NCBI GenBank assembly: GCA_003281385.1
Contig: QCCE01000006.1
Location: forward strand, 26,935-90,934
Reading direction: 5' to 3'
From: Prochlorococcus sp. AG-347-K17
Lineage (GTDB): Bacteria; Cyanobacteriota; Cyanobacteriia; PCC-6307; Cyanobiaceae
DNA: 64,000 nucleotides
Shown here: in pieces, positions 19,368 to 29,161 of the stretch
How the letters are laid out: every line of letters starts with the position of its first letter
Position numbering within the stretch: the first letter of the stretch is position 1
Translations under genes and position numbers: made by a program
Notes under the pieces: model-generated
The model's database searches: none
What the model saw: only the letters and a program-made list of their open reading frames with translations
What the model was told of the DNA's origin: nothing

Positions 19368-19742
19368 TTAATCTTCCTCAAATTCCCAAGGTGGGGCAAC
19401 TCTTGTATTTCCCCTCCCAAAATATTGTCCAAATTGTAAATCGTATACTTCATCTTCATAAGTAGTTTCCACCTCAAGATCTGAAGTTGCTTTAGCAACA
19501 CAAAGAAGCGCATAACCTTTTTCCTTTAAGGCTTGAGATACACCCATGGCTTCAGGTTGTTGCAATGTACCAGATTTTATCTTAACTGCACAACTTGTAC
19601 AACAACCATTTCTACATGAGAATGCAAGTTTGAGACCTTTCTTTTCAAATTCCTTAAGTATATATTCCTCACTATTAACCTGCTTTTGGTATACCTTCCC
19701 GGTTTCCTTATTTTTAATAGTGACTGTGAAAGTCTCTTTCAA
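19368..19742 (-). CDS. 2Fe-2S ferredoxin
   Basis: Plant-type ferredoxin of 124 residues. Cluster ligands Cys43, Cys48, Cys51 and Cys81 have exactly the C-x4-C-x2-C-x29-C spacing; an extra Cys47 precedes the second ligand. It is longer than photosynthetic PetF, with a C-terminal tail (FGRGNTRVAPPWEFEED) typical of the picocyanobacterial side ferredoxins. Electron partner unknown. Five bases separate it from the suhB-like gene. Confidence 0.9.
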   Translation of the reverse strand: MKETFTVTIKNKETGKVYQKQVNSEEYILKEFEKKGLKLAFSCRNGCCTSCAVKIKSGTLQQPEAMGVSQALKEKGYALLCVAKATSDLEVETTYEDEVYDLQFGQYFGRGNTRVAPPWEFEED

Positions 19743-19791
19743 ATAACTTTCCTCAAAAATGGGATTATAAAGAGTTAAAATGGATGAATTA

Positions 19792-19878
19792 GGAGAGGTG
19801 GCCGAGTGGTTGAAGGCGCAGCACTGGAAATGCTGTATAGGGGCAACTTTATCGAGGGTTCGAATCCCTCTCTCTCCG
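19792..19878 (+). tRNA. tRNA-Ser (GGA)
   Basis: 87-base class II tRNA. The acceptor stem GGAGAGG pairs with TCTCTCC (one G-U), discriminator G. The anticodon arm is CAGCA-CTGGAAA-TGCTG, anticodon GGA. A long variable arm follows (TATAGGGGCAACTTTATC) and the T-arm has GGTTCGAATCC. CCA is not encoded. Reads UCC/UCU serine codons. Confidence 0.97.
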
Positions 19879-20091
19879 TTTTATATTAGTTTATTTTGGT
19901 TGGATATATCAACAGCTTTCTCTGTAAAAAATTTTTTAAAATAAATAGGAATCCTTTTGATAAGTTATAAATAATCTTATTTATTTAAATAAAGTTGAAA
20001 ATATTTGATTTTTACTATTATATGTAAATATCTAAGATAAAAATTAATTAAATTATTAGTAAATTTTGCTTTAATTTAGCGATCTAAAATC

Positions 20092-22089
20092 ATGGGGCAA
20101 ATAGTTGGAATTGATTTAGGTACTACTAACTCTGTTGTTGGAGTTATAGAAGCTGGTCGTCCAATTGTTATTGCAAATTCTGAGGGATCTAGAACAACAC
20201 CTTCAATAATTGGATTTACAAAAGATAAGGAAATAGTAATAGGAGATCAAGCGAGAAGACAACTTGTCCTAAATCCTAAGAATACCTTTTATAACCTAAA
20301 AAGATTTATTGGAAGTGAATGGGATGAATTAGATGAAAATAGTATTTCTGTTCCTTATAACGTAAAGGCTAATACCACTGGAAGCGTTAGGGTTCTTAGT
20401 CCTAATACAGAAAGAGAGTATGCACCGGAAGAATTAGTTAGCTCATTGATTAGAAAATTAATTAATGATGCTGAAACATATCTTGGCGATACTATTGATT
20501 CTGCTGTTATTACTGTCCCTGCATACTTTAATGATTCTCAAAGGCAAGCTACAAAAGATTCCGCAATATTAGCGGGTATTAAAGTGGATAGAATTCTAAA
20601 TGAACCTACTGCTGCTGCTCTGGCTTATGGTTTTGAAAAAAGTTCTTCTAATAATGTTTTGGTTTTTGATTTAGGAGGAGGAACTTTTGATGTTTCATTA
20701 TTGAAAATTTCTAATGGTGTATTTGATGTTAAAGCCACATGTGGTGATACCCAACTTGGAGGAAATAATTTTGATTCAAAGATAGTTGATTGGCTTGCAG
20801 AAAAATTCCTCGCTAAACATGATATTGATCTAAGAAGGGATAGACAAGCATTACAGAGATTAACTGAGGCTGCTGAAAAAGCTAAATGTGAATTATCAGG
20901 ATTGCAAAAAACAAAAATATCTTTACCTTTTATCACAACAAATAAGGATGGGCCATTACATATTGAAGAAACATTAGATAGAAAAATATTTGAATCATTA
21001 TCACAAGATTTATTAGATAGATTATTAGAGCCTGTGCAAATAGCTCTAGATGATTCTGGATGGAATGCAGAAGATATTGATGAGGTAGTTCTTGTAGGTG
21101 GCAGCACAAGAATCCCAATGGTTCAACAATTAGTAAAGACTCTTGTTCCAAATGATCCTTGTCAATCTGTTAATCCTGATGAAGTTGTAGCAGTTGGAGC
21201 TGCTATACAATCTGGAATTATTAGTGGTGATTTACAAGATTTACTTCTAAATGATGTTACACCCTTATCTCTAGGTTTAGAAACTATTGGTGGTCTTATG
21301 AAGGTACTCATTCCTCGTAATACACCAATACCAGTAAGACAATCTGATGTTTTTAGTACCTCCGAAGCTAATCAATCATCAGTGGTAGTTCAAGTACGGC
21401 AGGGAGAAAGACCTTTAGCCTCTGAAAATAAATCACTTGGTAAATTTAGACTATCAGGAATACCTCCAGCTCCAAGAGGAATTCCTCAAGTCCAGGTAGC
21501 GTTTGATATTGATGCTAATGGTCTATTAGAGGTAAGCGCAACTGATAGAACAACTGGAAGAAAGCAAACAGTTACAATTTCAGGAGGTTCTAATTTAAAT
21601 GAACAAGAAATAAATTCCATAATTGAAGAAGCAAAAGCAAAAGCTAATGAAGATAGGAAGAAAAGATCCGTAATTGATAGAAAAAATAGTGCTTTAACTC
21701 TTGTTGCGCAAGCTGAGAGAAGACTTAGGGATGCTTCATTAGAATTTGGTCCTTATGGTGCCGAAAGGCAGCAACGAGCTGTTGAATTGGCCATTCAAGA
21801 TGTTGAAGAGTATATAGATGATGACGATCCTCAAGAATTAGAAATTTCAGTAAGTGCTCTGCAAGAAGCATTATTCGGCTTAAACAGAAAATTTGCTGCA
21901 GAAAAGAAAACTGATAATAATCCTTTACAGGGCATTAAAAATACATTTGGATCATTAAAGGATGAACTCTTTTCAGATGATTATTGGGATGATGATCCTT
22001 GGGATAATCAAATGAATAGAAATTATAGAAATTCGAGGTATGGTGATTCTAGGGACGATGATCCATGGGACAATGACTACTTCCTCTAA
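20092..22089 (+). CDS. dnaK: Hsp70 chaperone DnaK, paralogue with D/W-rich tail
   Basis: ATP-driven Hsp70. Phosphate-1 motif GIDLGTTNS (residues 5-13), [11 protein letters not shown], and [14 protein letters not shown] mark the ATPase domain; the substrate domain begins near 385 ([14 protein letters not shown]). The last ~40 residues are unusual: acidic and tryptophan-rich with a repeated DDDPWDN. Cyanobacteria have two or three DnaKs; pairing with a zinc-less DnaJ and this tail suggest the DnaK3-like paralogue rather than the housekeeping DnaK2, but that ranking is inference. Its end overlaps dnaJ by 17 bases. Confidence 0.95.
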   Translation: MGQIVGIDLGTTNSVVGVIEAGRPIVIANSEGSRTTPSIIGFTKDKEIVIGDQARRQLVLNPKNTFYNLKRFIGSEWDELDENSISVPYNVKANTTGSVRVLSPNTEREYAPEELVSSLIRKLINDAETYLGDTIDSAVITVPAYFNDSQRQATKDSAILAGIKVDRILNEPTAAALAYGFEKSSSNNVLVFDLGGGTFDVSLLKISNGVFDVKATCGDTQLGGNNFDSKIVDWLAEKFLAKHDIDLRRDRQALQRLTEAAEKAKCELSGLQKTKISLPFITTNKDGPLHIEETLDRKIFESLSQDLLDRLLEPVQIALDDSGWNAEDIDEVVLVGGSTRIPMVQQLVKTLVPNDPCQSVNPDEVVAVGAAIQSGIISGDLQDLLLNDVTPLSLGLETIGGLMKVLIPRNTPIPVRQSDVFSTSEANQSSVVVQVRQGERPLASENKSLGKFRLSGIPPAPRGIPQVQVAFDIDANGLLEVSATDRTTGRKQTVTISGGSNLNEQEINSIIEEAKAKANEDRKKRSVIDRKNSALTLVAQAERRLRDASLEFGPYGAERQQRAVELAIQDVEEYIDDDDPQELEISVSALQEALFGLNRKFAAEKKTDNNPLQGIKNTFGSLKDELFSDDYWDDDPWDNQMNRNYRNSRYGDSRDDDPWDNDYFL

Positions 22090-23014
22090 AAAAGACTATT
22101 TGTCGATTTTGGGTTTATCCCCCGATTTCGATGATAAAGAACTTAAAAAGGCCTTTCGAAGAGAAGCAAGAAAATGGCATCCAGATTTAAACAAAAATGA
22201 TCTCAATGCAGAAGAAAGATTTAAATTAATTAACGAAGCATATGAATATCTACGTGATCCTAATGTAAGGAAAAATAGTTCGGATGAAAATATCAAGGAT
22301 GATTACGAAAATAATAATTTTAAGACAGGGTTTCCTGATTTCCAAGATTATCTTGATTCATTATTTGGATATGAATATTCTCCAAAGAATTACGAGGAAT
22401 ATGATAATGAATCATTTGAGGATGAATCGATAAATACAAATAATGATGAATTTAATAATTATGAATACCCTACAACCTCTCCAGAAGAGCCGCCTCCAGT
22501 TAAACTCCACCTAGATATAGAAACGGTTATTGAATTAACTCCTGATGAGGCTTTAAATGGAGCTTCAATTTTAATAGAACTTGAAGATGAAACAGTAGTT
22601 GAAGTTGATACACCTCCTTTTGCTGGGGATGGATGGCGATTAAGACTTGAGAATATTGCAAGAGGAGGTAAAGATCATTATCTACAGTTAAAGGTTCAAA
22701 CGGAAAGTGGTCTAAGAATTGATGGTTTAAGAGTTCTATATAAATTAGAGTTATTTCCTCATGATGCACTTCTTGGTTGTGCAGTAGAGGTTCCTACTCT
22801 TGATGGAAATGTCACACTTCAAGTACCACCTAAATCATCTACTGGAAGAATGTTACGTTTAAAAGGTAGAGGTTTAACATTCGAAGATAATGTGGGCGAT
22901 CAATATGTTGAAATCTTGGTAGTGATACCTGCTGATATTAATGATGAAGAAATCGCTTTATATACAAGATTACAAGAATTATCACTTTCTGATTCTCAAT
23001 CAAATACTATATAA
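22073..23014 (+). CDS. DnaJ-type co-chaperone (J-domain plus C-terminal domains, no zinc finger)
   Basis: 313 residues. J-domain at residues about 7-70 with HPD in RKWHPDLNKND; an acidic Asn/Glu-rich linker (about 75-145); then DnaJ C-terminal substrate-binding domains (LDIETVIELTPDEALNG..., PPKSSTGRMLRLKGRGL). The Cys-rich zinc finger is absent, as in CbpA/type II. I chose ATG 22073, inside the dnaK end, because [13 protein letters not shown] starts directly before the J-domain; the frame is open back to 22040. It should stimulate the upstream DnaK. Confidence 0.9.
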   Translation: MTTSSKKDYLSILGLSPDFDDKELKKAFRREARKWHPDLNKNDLNAEERFKLINEAYEYLRDPNVRKNSSDENIKDDYENNNFKTGFPDFQDYLDSLFGYEYSPKNYEEYDNESFEDESINTNNDEFNNYEYPTTSPEEPPPVKLHLDIETVIELTPDEALNGASILIELEDETVVEVDTPPFAGDGWRLRLENIARGGKDHYLQLKVQTESGLRIDGLRVLYKLELFPHDALLGCAVEVPTLDGNVTLQVPPKSSTGRMLRLKGRGLTFEDNVGDQYVEILVVIPADINDEEIALYTRLQELSLSDSQSNTI

Positions 23015-23032
23015 GTAGAAAAATCAATACTT

Positions 23033-23416
23033 ATGAACATATTTGTTCTTTTATATAATTCAGGAACAGATAGGGAAGGAATTCATTCAATCGAACTTAA
23101 AGGAAGGACAATTGTTCTTATGTTTGAAGATAAGGATGATGCAACAAGATATTGTGGTCTACTAGAAGCTCAAGATTTTCCTTTGCCAACAGTTGAAATG
23201 ATCAACATAGATGAAATAAAAGATTTCTGTAATAATTTAGATTATGAATGCAAATTAGTAGAAAAGAATTTTGTGCCTAAAACTGTAGAAGATAGGTTAT
23301 TAATTTCACCACCCCAGAAAAACCTTGAGGTTGAAAATTGGGAAGAAGACAAAAATAGAAATATAGATAACATTGATATAAATACCATTAAGGAAAACCT
23401 TGAAAAGTTGCTTTAG
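23033..23416 (+). CDS. DUF3110 protein
   Basis: 127 residues, soluble. The N-terminal 90 residues match the cyanobacterial/plastid DUF3110 pattern (FVLLYNSGTDREGIHSIEL, then MFEDKDDATRYCGLLEAQDF). The C-terminus is acidic and probably disordered. Function unknown. Position 18 bases after dnaJ and before a cyclophilin implies a part in the same protein-folding transcript. Confidence 0.82.
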   Translation: MNIFVLLYNSGTDREGIHSIELKGRTIVLMFEDKDDATRYCGLLEAQDFPLPTVEMINIDEIKDFCNNLDYECKLVEKNFVPKTVEDRLLISPPQKNLEVENWEEDKNRNIDNIDINTIKENLEKLL

Positions 23417-23454
23417 CTATTAGAATATTAGAGAAATTATTAAATAAATAAAAC

Positions 23455-23892
23455 ATGACAACTGCATTATTTGAAACAGAAGTTGGGAGTATTAATATTG
23501 AATTTTTCTCTGAAGACGCACCTAATACAGTAAAAAACTTTACGAATTTGATTGGTGATGGTTTTTATGATGGTCTAGCATTTCACAGAGTTATTCCAGG
23601 ATTTATGGCTCAGGGCGGATGTCCTAATACACGTGACGGAGCATCTGGTATGCCTGGGACTGGTGGTCCTGGATATAATATTAAATGTGAAATTAATTCC
23701 AATAAACATCTAAAAGGCTCACTTTCTATGGCTCACGCAGGAAAGGATACAGGTGGTAGTCAGTTTTTTATAGTTTATGAACCACAGCCTCATCTCGATG
23801 GAGTACATACTGTTTTTGGCAAGACAAATGATATGGATGTCGTACTAAAGCTTACTAACGGTTCAAAAATTATTAAGGCAACTCTACAATAG
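23455..23892 (+). CDS. Cyclophilin-type peptidyl-prolyl cis-trans isomerase
   Basis: 145-residue single-domain cyclophilin without signal peptide, so cytosolic. Catalytic blocks: [15 protein letters not shown] (Arg of the active site), [29 protein letters not shown] and HTVFGKT. The common Trp of cyclosporin-binding forms is replaced ([11 protein letters not shown] has His), as in bacterial PpiB. Probably co-transcribed with dnaK-dnaJ-DUF3110; convergent with ribBA, 4 bases apart. Confidence 0.92.
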   Translation: MTTALFETEVGSINIEFFSEDAPNTVKNFTNLIGDGFYDGLAFHRVIPGFMAQGGCPNTRDGASGMPGTGGPGYNIKCEINSNKHLKGSLSMAHAGKDTGGSQFFIVYEPQPHLDGVHTVFGKTNDMDVVLKLTNGSKIIKATLQ

Positions 23893-23896
23893 TAAT

Positions 23897-25627
23897 TTAG
23901 CCTTCAAAAACAATACTGAATGTCTCTTTATCAAGATTAAATTTTCTTGTAGAAGAGAATAAGATTTCGTTATTAATAGTAAATTTAGTATTTATCAGTT
24001 TGATGCTACTTTTTGGGTGTAATGCTTGCTCAATATTTCTAGAAACAATAATTCCAATCTTTGTACTATTTTCATATTTGGATAAAAACTGAATAAATAA
24101 TTCTATATTCTTAATTTCCTCATCATTAATATTGGAATTGGTTCTATTCTGATCATGCAAAATTCTCCATACTAACTTTGGTCGGTTCCAAAACGCCAAT
24201 AATCTTGGACTACTTTCAAGTTTTATATTAATGTTTTGTTCATTACAGAATTTAATAACTTTATTTTTTATTGGAACTAAATCAATAGATTTATATTTTC
24301 CGTCAAGAAATATTGATATAAATGGATCAATATTAAAAGAATTATCCTCATCAATCATGTGACCTAACTTTGTTTTTTTTACACTCAAATATTCTGCATT
24401 ATTATCGTTTGGACAAATAACTAAAGGAACTCTCTCAATAACTTCTATTCCATAACCACCTAATCCGGCAATCTTTCTAGGATTGTTGGTTAGTAATTTT
24501 AATTTTTTTATACCTAAATCAGTTAAAATTTGTGCTCCAACTCCATAATTTCTAAGATCAGCTGGAAAACCTAATTTTTCATTAGCTTCTACAGTGTCTA
24601 ATCCTCCATCTTGTAAACTATAAGCTTTTAATTTATTTATTAGACCAATACCTCTACCTTCTTGTCTCAAGTAAACAACAACTCCTTCTTCCTCCTTTTC
24701 TATTCTTGATAAAGCAGCCTCCAACTGAGGTCTACAATCACAACGTAATGATCCAAAAGCATCACCAGTTAAGCACTCTGAATGCATTCTTACTAGAACA
24801 GGTTCGCTTAATTTCGATGATTTTTGTTTAACTAATGCAACGTGTTCTGAACCATCTAGTTCATTAACATATCCATAAGCTTTGAAATTTCCAAAAATAC
24901 TTGGAAGAACCGCATCAGATTTTCTAAATACAAATCTCTCAGTTTGAAACCGATAACTTATTAAATCGGCTATTGATATTAATTTCATTCCCCACTGTTT
25001 TGCATACTCTTTAAGTTGAGGAAGTCTTGACATAGAACCGTCAGGATTTTGTATTTCACAAATCACTCCAGCGGGATATAGACCTGACATTGCGGCAATA
25101 TCTACTGCCGCTTCGGTATGACCAGCCCTTTTTAATACTCCACCTTTTTTTGCTCTTAATGGAAAAATATGTCCTGGTCTCCTTAAATCATCGGGTTTTG
25201 TATTTGGATTTATAGCAACTTGTATTGTCTTTGCCCTGTCTTCAGCGGAAATCCCGGTAGTGACATTATGTTCAGGGCCAGCGTCAATTGACACTGTAAA
25301 AGCTGTTTGATTTTCATCTGTATTTCTATCTACCATTAATGGTAAATCTAATGAATCAAGTTTTTCACCTTGCATTGCTAGGCATATAAGACCACGTCCC
25401 TCAGTAGCCATAAAATTAATTTGCTGTGGAGTTGCAAACTGAGCCGCACATATTAAATCTCCTTCATTTTCTCTTCTTTCATCATCTACGACAATTATGC
25501 ATTCACCATTTCTTATAGCTGCCAACGCATCGCTGATAGGATCAAATTCAATTTTAAAAGATTCATTTATATCCAAAATTGTTCCATTATTTGATTTGGG
25601 ACTTGTTTCTTTCATTATTCCTATCAA
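23897..25627 (-). CDS. ribBA: Bifunctional 3,4-dihydroxy-2-butanone-4-phosphate synthase / GTP cyclohydrolase II, long form
   Basis: Makes both riboflavin precursors. RibB half (residues about 28-225): [17 protein letters not shown] and [12 protein letters not shown]. RibA half (about 230-430): zinc cysteines in [16 protein letters not shown] and [13 protein letters not shown]. After the catalytic core there are about 140 extra residues with no motif I recognise, a length seen in cyanobacterial RibBA. MIGIM gives two possible starts four codons apart. Divergent from argC over 76 bases; no FMN riboswitch is visible there. Confidence 0.96.
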   Translation of the reverse strand: MIGIMKETSPKSNNGTILDINESFKIEFDPISDALAAIRNGECIIVVDDERRENEGDLICAAQFATPQQINFMATEGRGLICLAMQGEKLDSLDLPLMVDRNTDENQTAFTVSIDAGPEHNVTTGISAEDRAKTIQVAINPNTKPDDLRRPGHIFPLRAKKGGVLKRAGHTEAAVDIAAMSGLYPAGVICEIQNPDGSMSRLPQLKEYAKQWGMKLISIADLISYRFQTERFVFRKSDAVLPSIFGNFKAYGYVNELDGSEHVALVKQKSSKLSEPVLVRMHSECLTGDAFGSLRCDCRPQLEAALSRIEKEEEGVVVYLRQEGRGIGLINKLKAYSLQDGGLDTVEANEKLGFPADLRNYGVGAQILTDLGIKKLKLLTNNPRKIAGLGGYGIEVIERVPLVICPNDNNAEYLSVKKTKLGHMIDEDNSFNIDPFISIFLDGKYKSIDLVPIKNKVIKFCNEQNINIKLESSPRLLAFWNRPKLVWRILHDQNRTNSNINDEEIKNIELFIQFLSKYENSTKIGIIVSRNIEQALHPKSSIKLINTKFTINNEILFSSTRKFNLDKETFSIVFEG

Positions 25628-25703
25628 TATAGAAAAATAGTGTTTTAGTTACCTTAAATTCAACACTTTATAATCCTATCTCAAAGTCTGCCAATTCAAA
25701 GAA

Positions 25704-26759
25704 ATGAATGTTGCAATAGTAGGTGCTACTGGTTACGGCGGTATTCAAGCGGTAAATCTCTTAAATAAAATTAAAAAATACAAAATTTCATTTTTAGGAG
25801 GTAATAAAACATCTGGATCAAAGTGGAATGATAATTTTCCTTTTATTTATCTTGATAATGATCCTTATATAGAAGAAATATCCGTAGATAATATTTCAAA
25901 AAATGCAGATGTTGCTTTGCTTTGCTTACCAAATGGCTTATCTTCAACATTGACAAGGAAATTATTAGATCGAGGACTTAAAGTTATTGATTTATCTGCT
26001 GATTACAGATATAACTCTTTAAATGAATGGAAAAATGTATATTCCAAAGAAGCTGCTATTTATAAAAGGAATGATGATGATTTATGCAAAGAGGCAGTCT
26101 ACGGTCTTCCTGAAATAAATAAGGAAGCTATTTCAAAAGGAAGATTAATTGCCTGTCCAGGATGCTATCCAACATCTGCTCTTATTCCATTAATTCCTTA
26201 TCTTTCGCAAGGAATTATTGAAAATGAAGGAATAGTAATTGATTCTAAAAGCGGAACCTCTGGAGGAGGTCGAGAACCAAACCAAAAGCTACTCTTATCA
26301 GAATGTGGTGAAGGTTTATCAGCATATGGATTGATAAACCATAGACATACCTCAGAGATCGAGCAAGTAGCATCTATAATTTCTGGAAATAAAATTGAAC
26401 TGCTTTTTACACCTCATTTGGTTCCAATTTCAAGGGGTATGCATTCGACTATATATGGGAGATTAAGAGATCCAGGATTAACTTCTGATGATTGCAGAAT
26501 TCTTTTAGATAATTATTACAGAAATTTCAAAAATATTAAAGTATTACCTGTAGATACATACCCTTCAACAAAATGGGTTAAAAATACAAACCAAATTTTC
26601 CTTTCTGTTAAAGTTGATATTCGAAATGGAAGGATTATTATTTTATCTGCAATTGATAATTTGTTAAAAGGTCAGACTGGGCAAGCAATTCAAAATTTAA
26701 ATATTATGAGTGGATTTTCAATGGATGAAGGTCTTGATTTAACTAATAATTTTCCATAA
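25704..26759 (+). CDS. argC: N-acetyl-gamma-glutamyl-phosphate reductase
   Basis: NADPH-dependent third step of arginine biosynthesis. N-terminal Rossmann motif GATGYGG (residues 7-13), catalytic Cys154 in ACPGCYPTSAL, and the HRHTSEIEQ block with the second catalytic His. 351 residues is full length. Its end overlaps the opposing purN by 17 bases. Confidence 0.96.
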   Translation: MNVAIVGATGYGGIQAVNLLNKIKKYKISFLGGNKTSGSKWNDNFPFIYLDNDPYIEEISVDNISKNADVALLCLPNGLSSTLTRKLLDRGLKVIDLSADYRYNSLNEWKNVYSKEAAIYKRNDDDLCKEAVYGLPEINKEAISKGRLIACPGCYPTSALIPLIPYLSQGIIENEGIVIDSKSGTSGGGREPNQKLLLSECGEGLSAYGLINHRHTSEIEQVASIISGNKIELLFTPHLVPISRGMHSTIYGRLRDPGLTSDDCRILLDNYYRNFKNIKVLPVDTYPSTKWVKNTNQIFLSVKVDIRNGRIIILSAIDNLLKGQTGQAIQNLNIMSGFSMDEGLDLTNNFP

Positions 26760-27399
26760 AATTACTTCTTATCAAAAAACCAGCTTGAGAGATTGATTGA
26801 GGTAAAATTTTATGCTCAAGCATTTGTATCCTTTTGGAAAGTGATTCAAGATCATCATCATCTCTAATTGACAATGCAGCTTGCATTATTAATGATCCAC
26901 TATCTACCTCCTCTTCTACAAAATGTACTGAACAGCCAGTTATTTTTGAACCATTCAATATAGAGTCCTTTATCGCAGAACCACCTTTATATGCGGGTAG
27001 TAATGAAGGGTGAATATTTATTATCTTATTCTTAAATTTATTAATAAAAAATGGAGTAACAATTTTCATCCAGCCTGCCATAACTACAAGTTCAACATCG
27101 TAATGTATTAACGCATTTACAATTTCTAATTCAAAAGCTTCTTTTTGTAGAAAGTCTTTGCTTCTGATAATTTTGTGAGGTATTTTTTTACTTTGAGCTC
27201 TTTTTATACAACCAGCTTCATCCTTGTTAGTAATTAGAACTTTTATATCTATATCTAATTCTTCTTTTTCTGAAAGATTAATTAATTCCTGAAAGTTTGT
27301 TCCATTCCCAGAAGCAAGTACACCTATTTTTAATTTCGGGGAAAATCTTCTAAATTCTGATATATCAGGGGAAATTATGTAATTAAATGATTTATCCAA
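26743..27399 (-). CDS. purN: Phosphoribosylglycinamide formyltransferase
   Basis: Transfers formyl from 10-formyl-THF to GAR in purine synthesis. Catalytic Asn/His in INIHPSLLPAYKGG and Asp in VEEEVDSGSLIMQ; the N-terminal loop LASGNGTNFQELI binds phosphate. 218 residues with a 22-residue N-terminal extension before the core, unusual but seen in related cyanobacteria. The core could begin later, but no better ATG is evident. Confidence 0.94.
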   Translation of the reverse strand: MDKSFNYIISPDISEFRRFSPKLKIGVLASGNGTNFQELINLSEKEELDIDIKVLITNKDEAGCIKRAQSKKIPHKIIRSKDFLQKEAFELEIVNALIHYDVELVVMAGWMKIVTPFFINKFKNKIINIHPSLLPAYKGGSAIKDSILNGSKITGCSVHFVEEEVDSGSLIMQAALSIRDDDDLESLSKRIQMLEHKILPQSISQAGFLIRSNFMENY

Positions 27400-27540
27400 A
27401 GTTTTTTTTATCCAATGATAAATTCATATGAAATAAAAAAAAACCTCAAATCTAAATATTTATATTCAAAAACATATTTATTTGAAGATAAAAATTTAAA
27501 CAAAATTAAATGATTCAAATCTATGTACTATTCATTTAGA

Positions 27541-27546
27541 TATACT
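27541..27546 (+). promoter_or_regulatory. Candidate -10 box upstream of pgi
   Basis: TATACT lies 37 bases before the pgi ATG in the 178-base gap between purN and pgi, and an AAGGA follows near 27560 at a longer-than-usual distance from the start. Good -10 match; no convincing -35 is visible at 16-18 bases upstream, as is common in this lineage. Confidence 0.35.
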
Positions 27547-27577
27547 TAAATAATAAATAAAGGAAAAAATATATAAA

Positions 27578-29161
27578 ATGAATGGAGAATTAAACTCTTG
27601 GGATAAATTTTGTAATTATCTTTGGTTTGATAAAAAATTAAATATTTGGTTAGACATAAGCAAAATTAATTTCACTATTAAAGAGATAAAAAATTTAGAA
27701 GAGAAATTTATAGATGTATTTTCATCCATAAAAGAATTAGAAAATGGTGCAATCTCAAATATTGATGAAAATAGACAAGTTGGTCATTATTGGCTTAGAA
27801 ATCCGTCAATTTCTCCATCTTCAAAAATTGGTGAGGAGATTAGCGCAGATATTAATGCTATCTCTGAATTTGGAAAACAAATTTTAAATGGAGATATTAA
27901 GAATAAGAATAATAAGAACTATACTGATGTTCTATGGATAGGAATTGGTGGAAGTGGATTAGGCCCATTACTTATTACTGAGTCATTGCAAAAGTGCACT
28001 AAAGGCTTAAATTTTTCTTATATCGATAATGTTGATCCATTTTTAATTAGCGAAAAGTTAGAAGAGTTATCTGAAAAATTATCCACAACATTATTTGTAG
28101 TAGTTAGCAAATCAGGTGGTACGCCTGAACCTAGAATTGCTATGGAAATTATTAAAAGTCATTGCGAAAACAATTCTCTTGAATGGAATTCTAATGCTAT
28201 AGCCATAACAATGAAAGATAGTAAGTTATTTAAAAAGGCTACTTCTGAAAATTGGTTAAAAATATTTAATTTACAAGATTGGGTTGGAGGAAGAACTAGT
28301 ATTACAAGCTCTGTAGGATTACTCCCATTAGCTCTTATTAATGAAAACATATTTGATTTTATTAGAGGTGCATCATTAATGGATGAGGCCACACGTATAA
28401 GTGATTTTAAAAATAATCCAGCAGCATTATTATCATCTGCATGGTATTTAACTGGAGATGGCGTTGGGAAGAGAGATATGGTCGTATTACCATATAGAGA
28501 TAGGTTACAAGTATTTAGTAAATATCTTCAGCAATTAGTAATGGAATCATTAGGTAAGAAATTTAATAGGAATGGTGAAGTAGTTAATCAAGGTATTTCC
28601 GTTTTTGGTAATAAAGGATCTACTGACCAACATGCTTATGTTCAGCAACTGAGAGATGGTATTGATAATTTCTTTTGTATTTTTATTGAATTATTAGATT
28701 CTCCATCTACTAATATTTTTGATGAAAAAGAGAATCCTAAAGAATATCTTTCTGGTTTTATGCAAGGAACAAGATCCGCACTCTCTAGTGAAAATAGACA
28801 AAGTATAACTATCACATTAGAACAATTAAATTGTTTTTCACTAGGAGCCTTAATCGCGTTATTTGAGAGGGCTGTATCTTTTTACGCTGAATTAGTAAAT
28901 ATAAATGCATATGATCAACCTGGAGTTGAAGCTGGAAAGAAAGCAGCAGCAAATATTATTGAGTATCAGCAAAAATTAACTAATTTATTAGACGAAGGAG
29001 GAGAATATTCTATAAATGACATTACATTATTATTTGGTAATTCAGTGAGAGAACCTATATTTTTTATACTCCGTGAAATGTGTTTCGGAAATGATGATTA
29101 TTTAGTTAAGGGCGATTGGTCAAATCCAAATTCATTAGTTATTAAAAAAACCAATTCTTAA
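27578..29161 (+). CDS. pgi: Glucose-6-phosphate isomerase
   Basis: Interconverts glucose 6-phosphate and fructose 6-phosphate. [12 protein letters not shown] (about 123-134), [11 protein letters not shown] and [14 protein letters not shown] line the active site, with [15 protein letters not shown] near residue 350. 527 residues is the cyanobacterial length. Ends with a 4-base overlap with convergent leuS. Confidence 0.97.
   Translation: MNGELNSWDKFCNYLWFDKKLNIWLDISKINFTIKEIKNLEEKFIDVFSSIKELENGAISNIDENRQVGHYWLRNPSISPSSKIGEEISADINAISEFGKQILNGDIKNKNNKNYTDVLWIGIGGSGLGPLLITESLQKCTKGLNFSYIDNVDPFLISEKLEELSEKLSTTLFVVVSKSGGTPEPRIAMEIIKSHCENNSLEWNSNAIAITMKDSKLFKKATSENWLKIFNLQDWVGGRTSITSSVGLLPLALINENIFDFIRGASLMDEATRISDFKNNPAALLSSAWYLTGDGVGKRDMVVLPYRDRLQVFSKYLQQLVMESLGKKFNRNGEVVNQGISVFGNKGSTDQHAYVQQLRDGIDNFFCIFIELLDSPSTNIFDEKENPKEYLSGFMQGTRSALSSENRQSITITLEQLNCFSLGALIALFERAVSFYAELVNINAYDQPGVEAGKKAAANIIEYQQKLTNLLDEGGEYSINDITLLFGNSVREPIFFILREMCFGNDDYLVKGDWSNPNSLVIKKTNS

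Noticed and set aside
20625..21107. 160-codon minus-strand ORF inside dnaK
   Set aside because: Shadow of a highly conserved gene; low-complexity Ser/Asn-rich product, no start signal.
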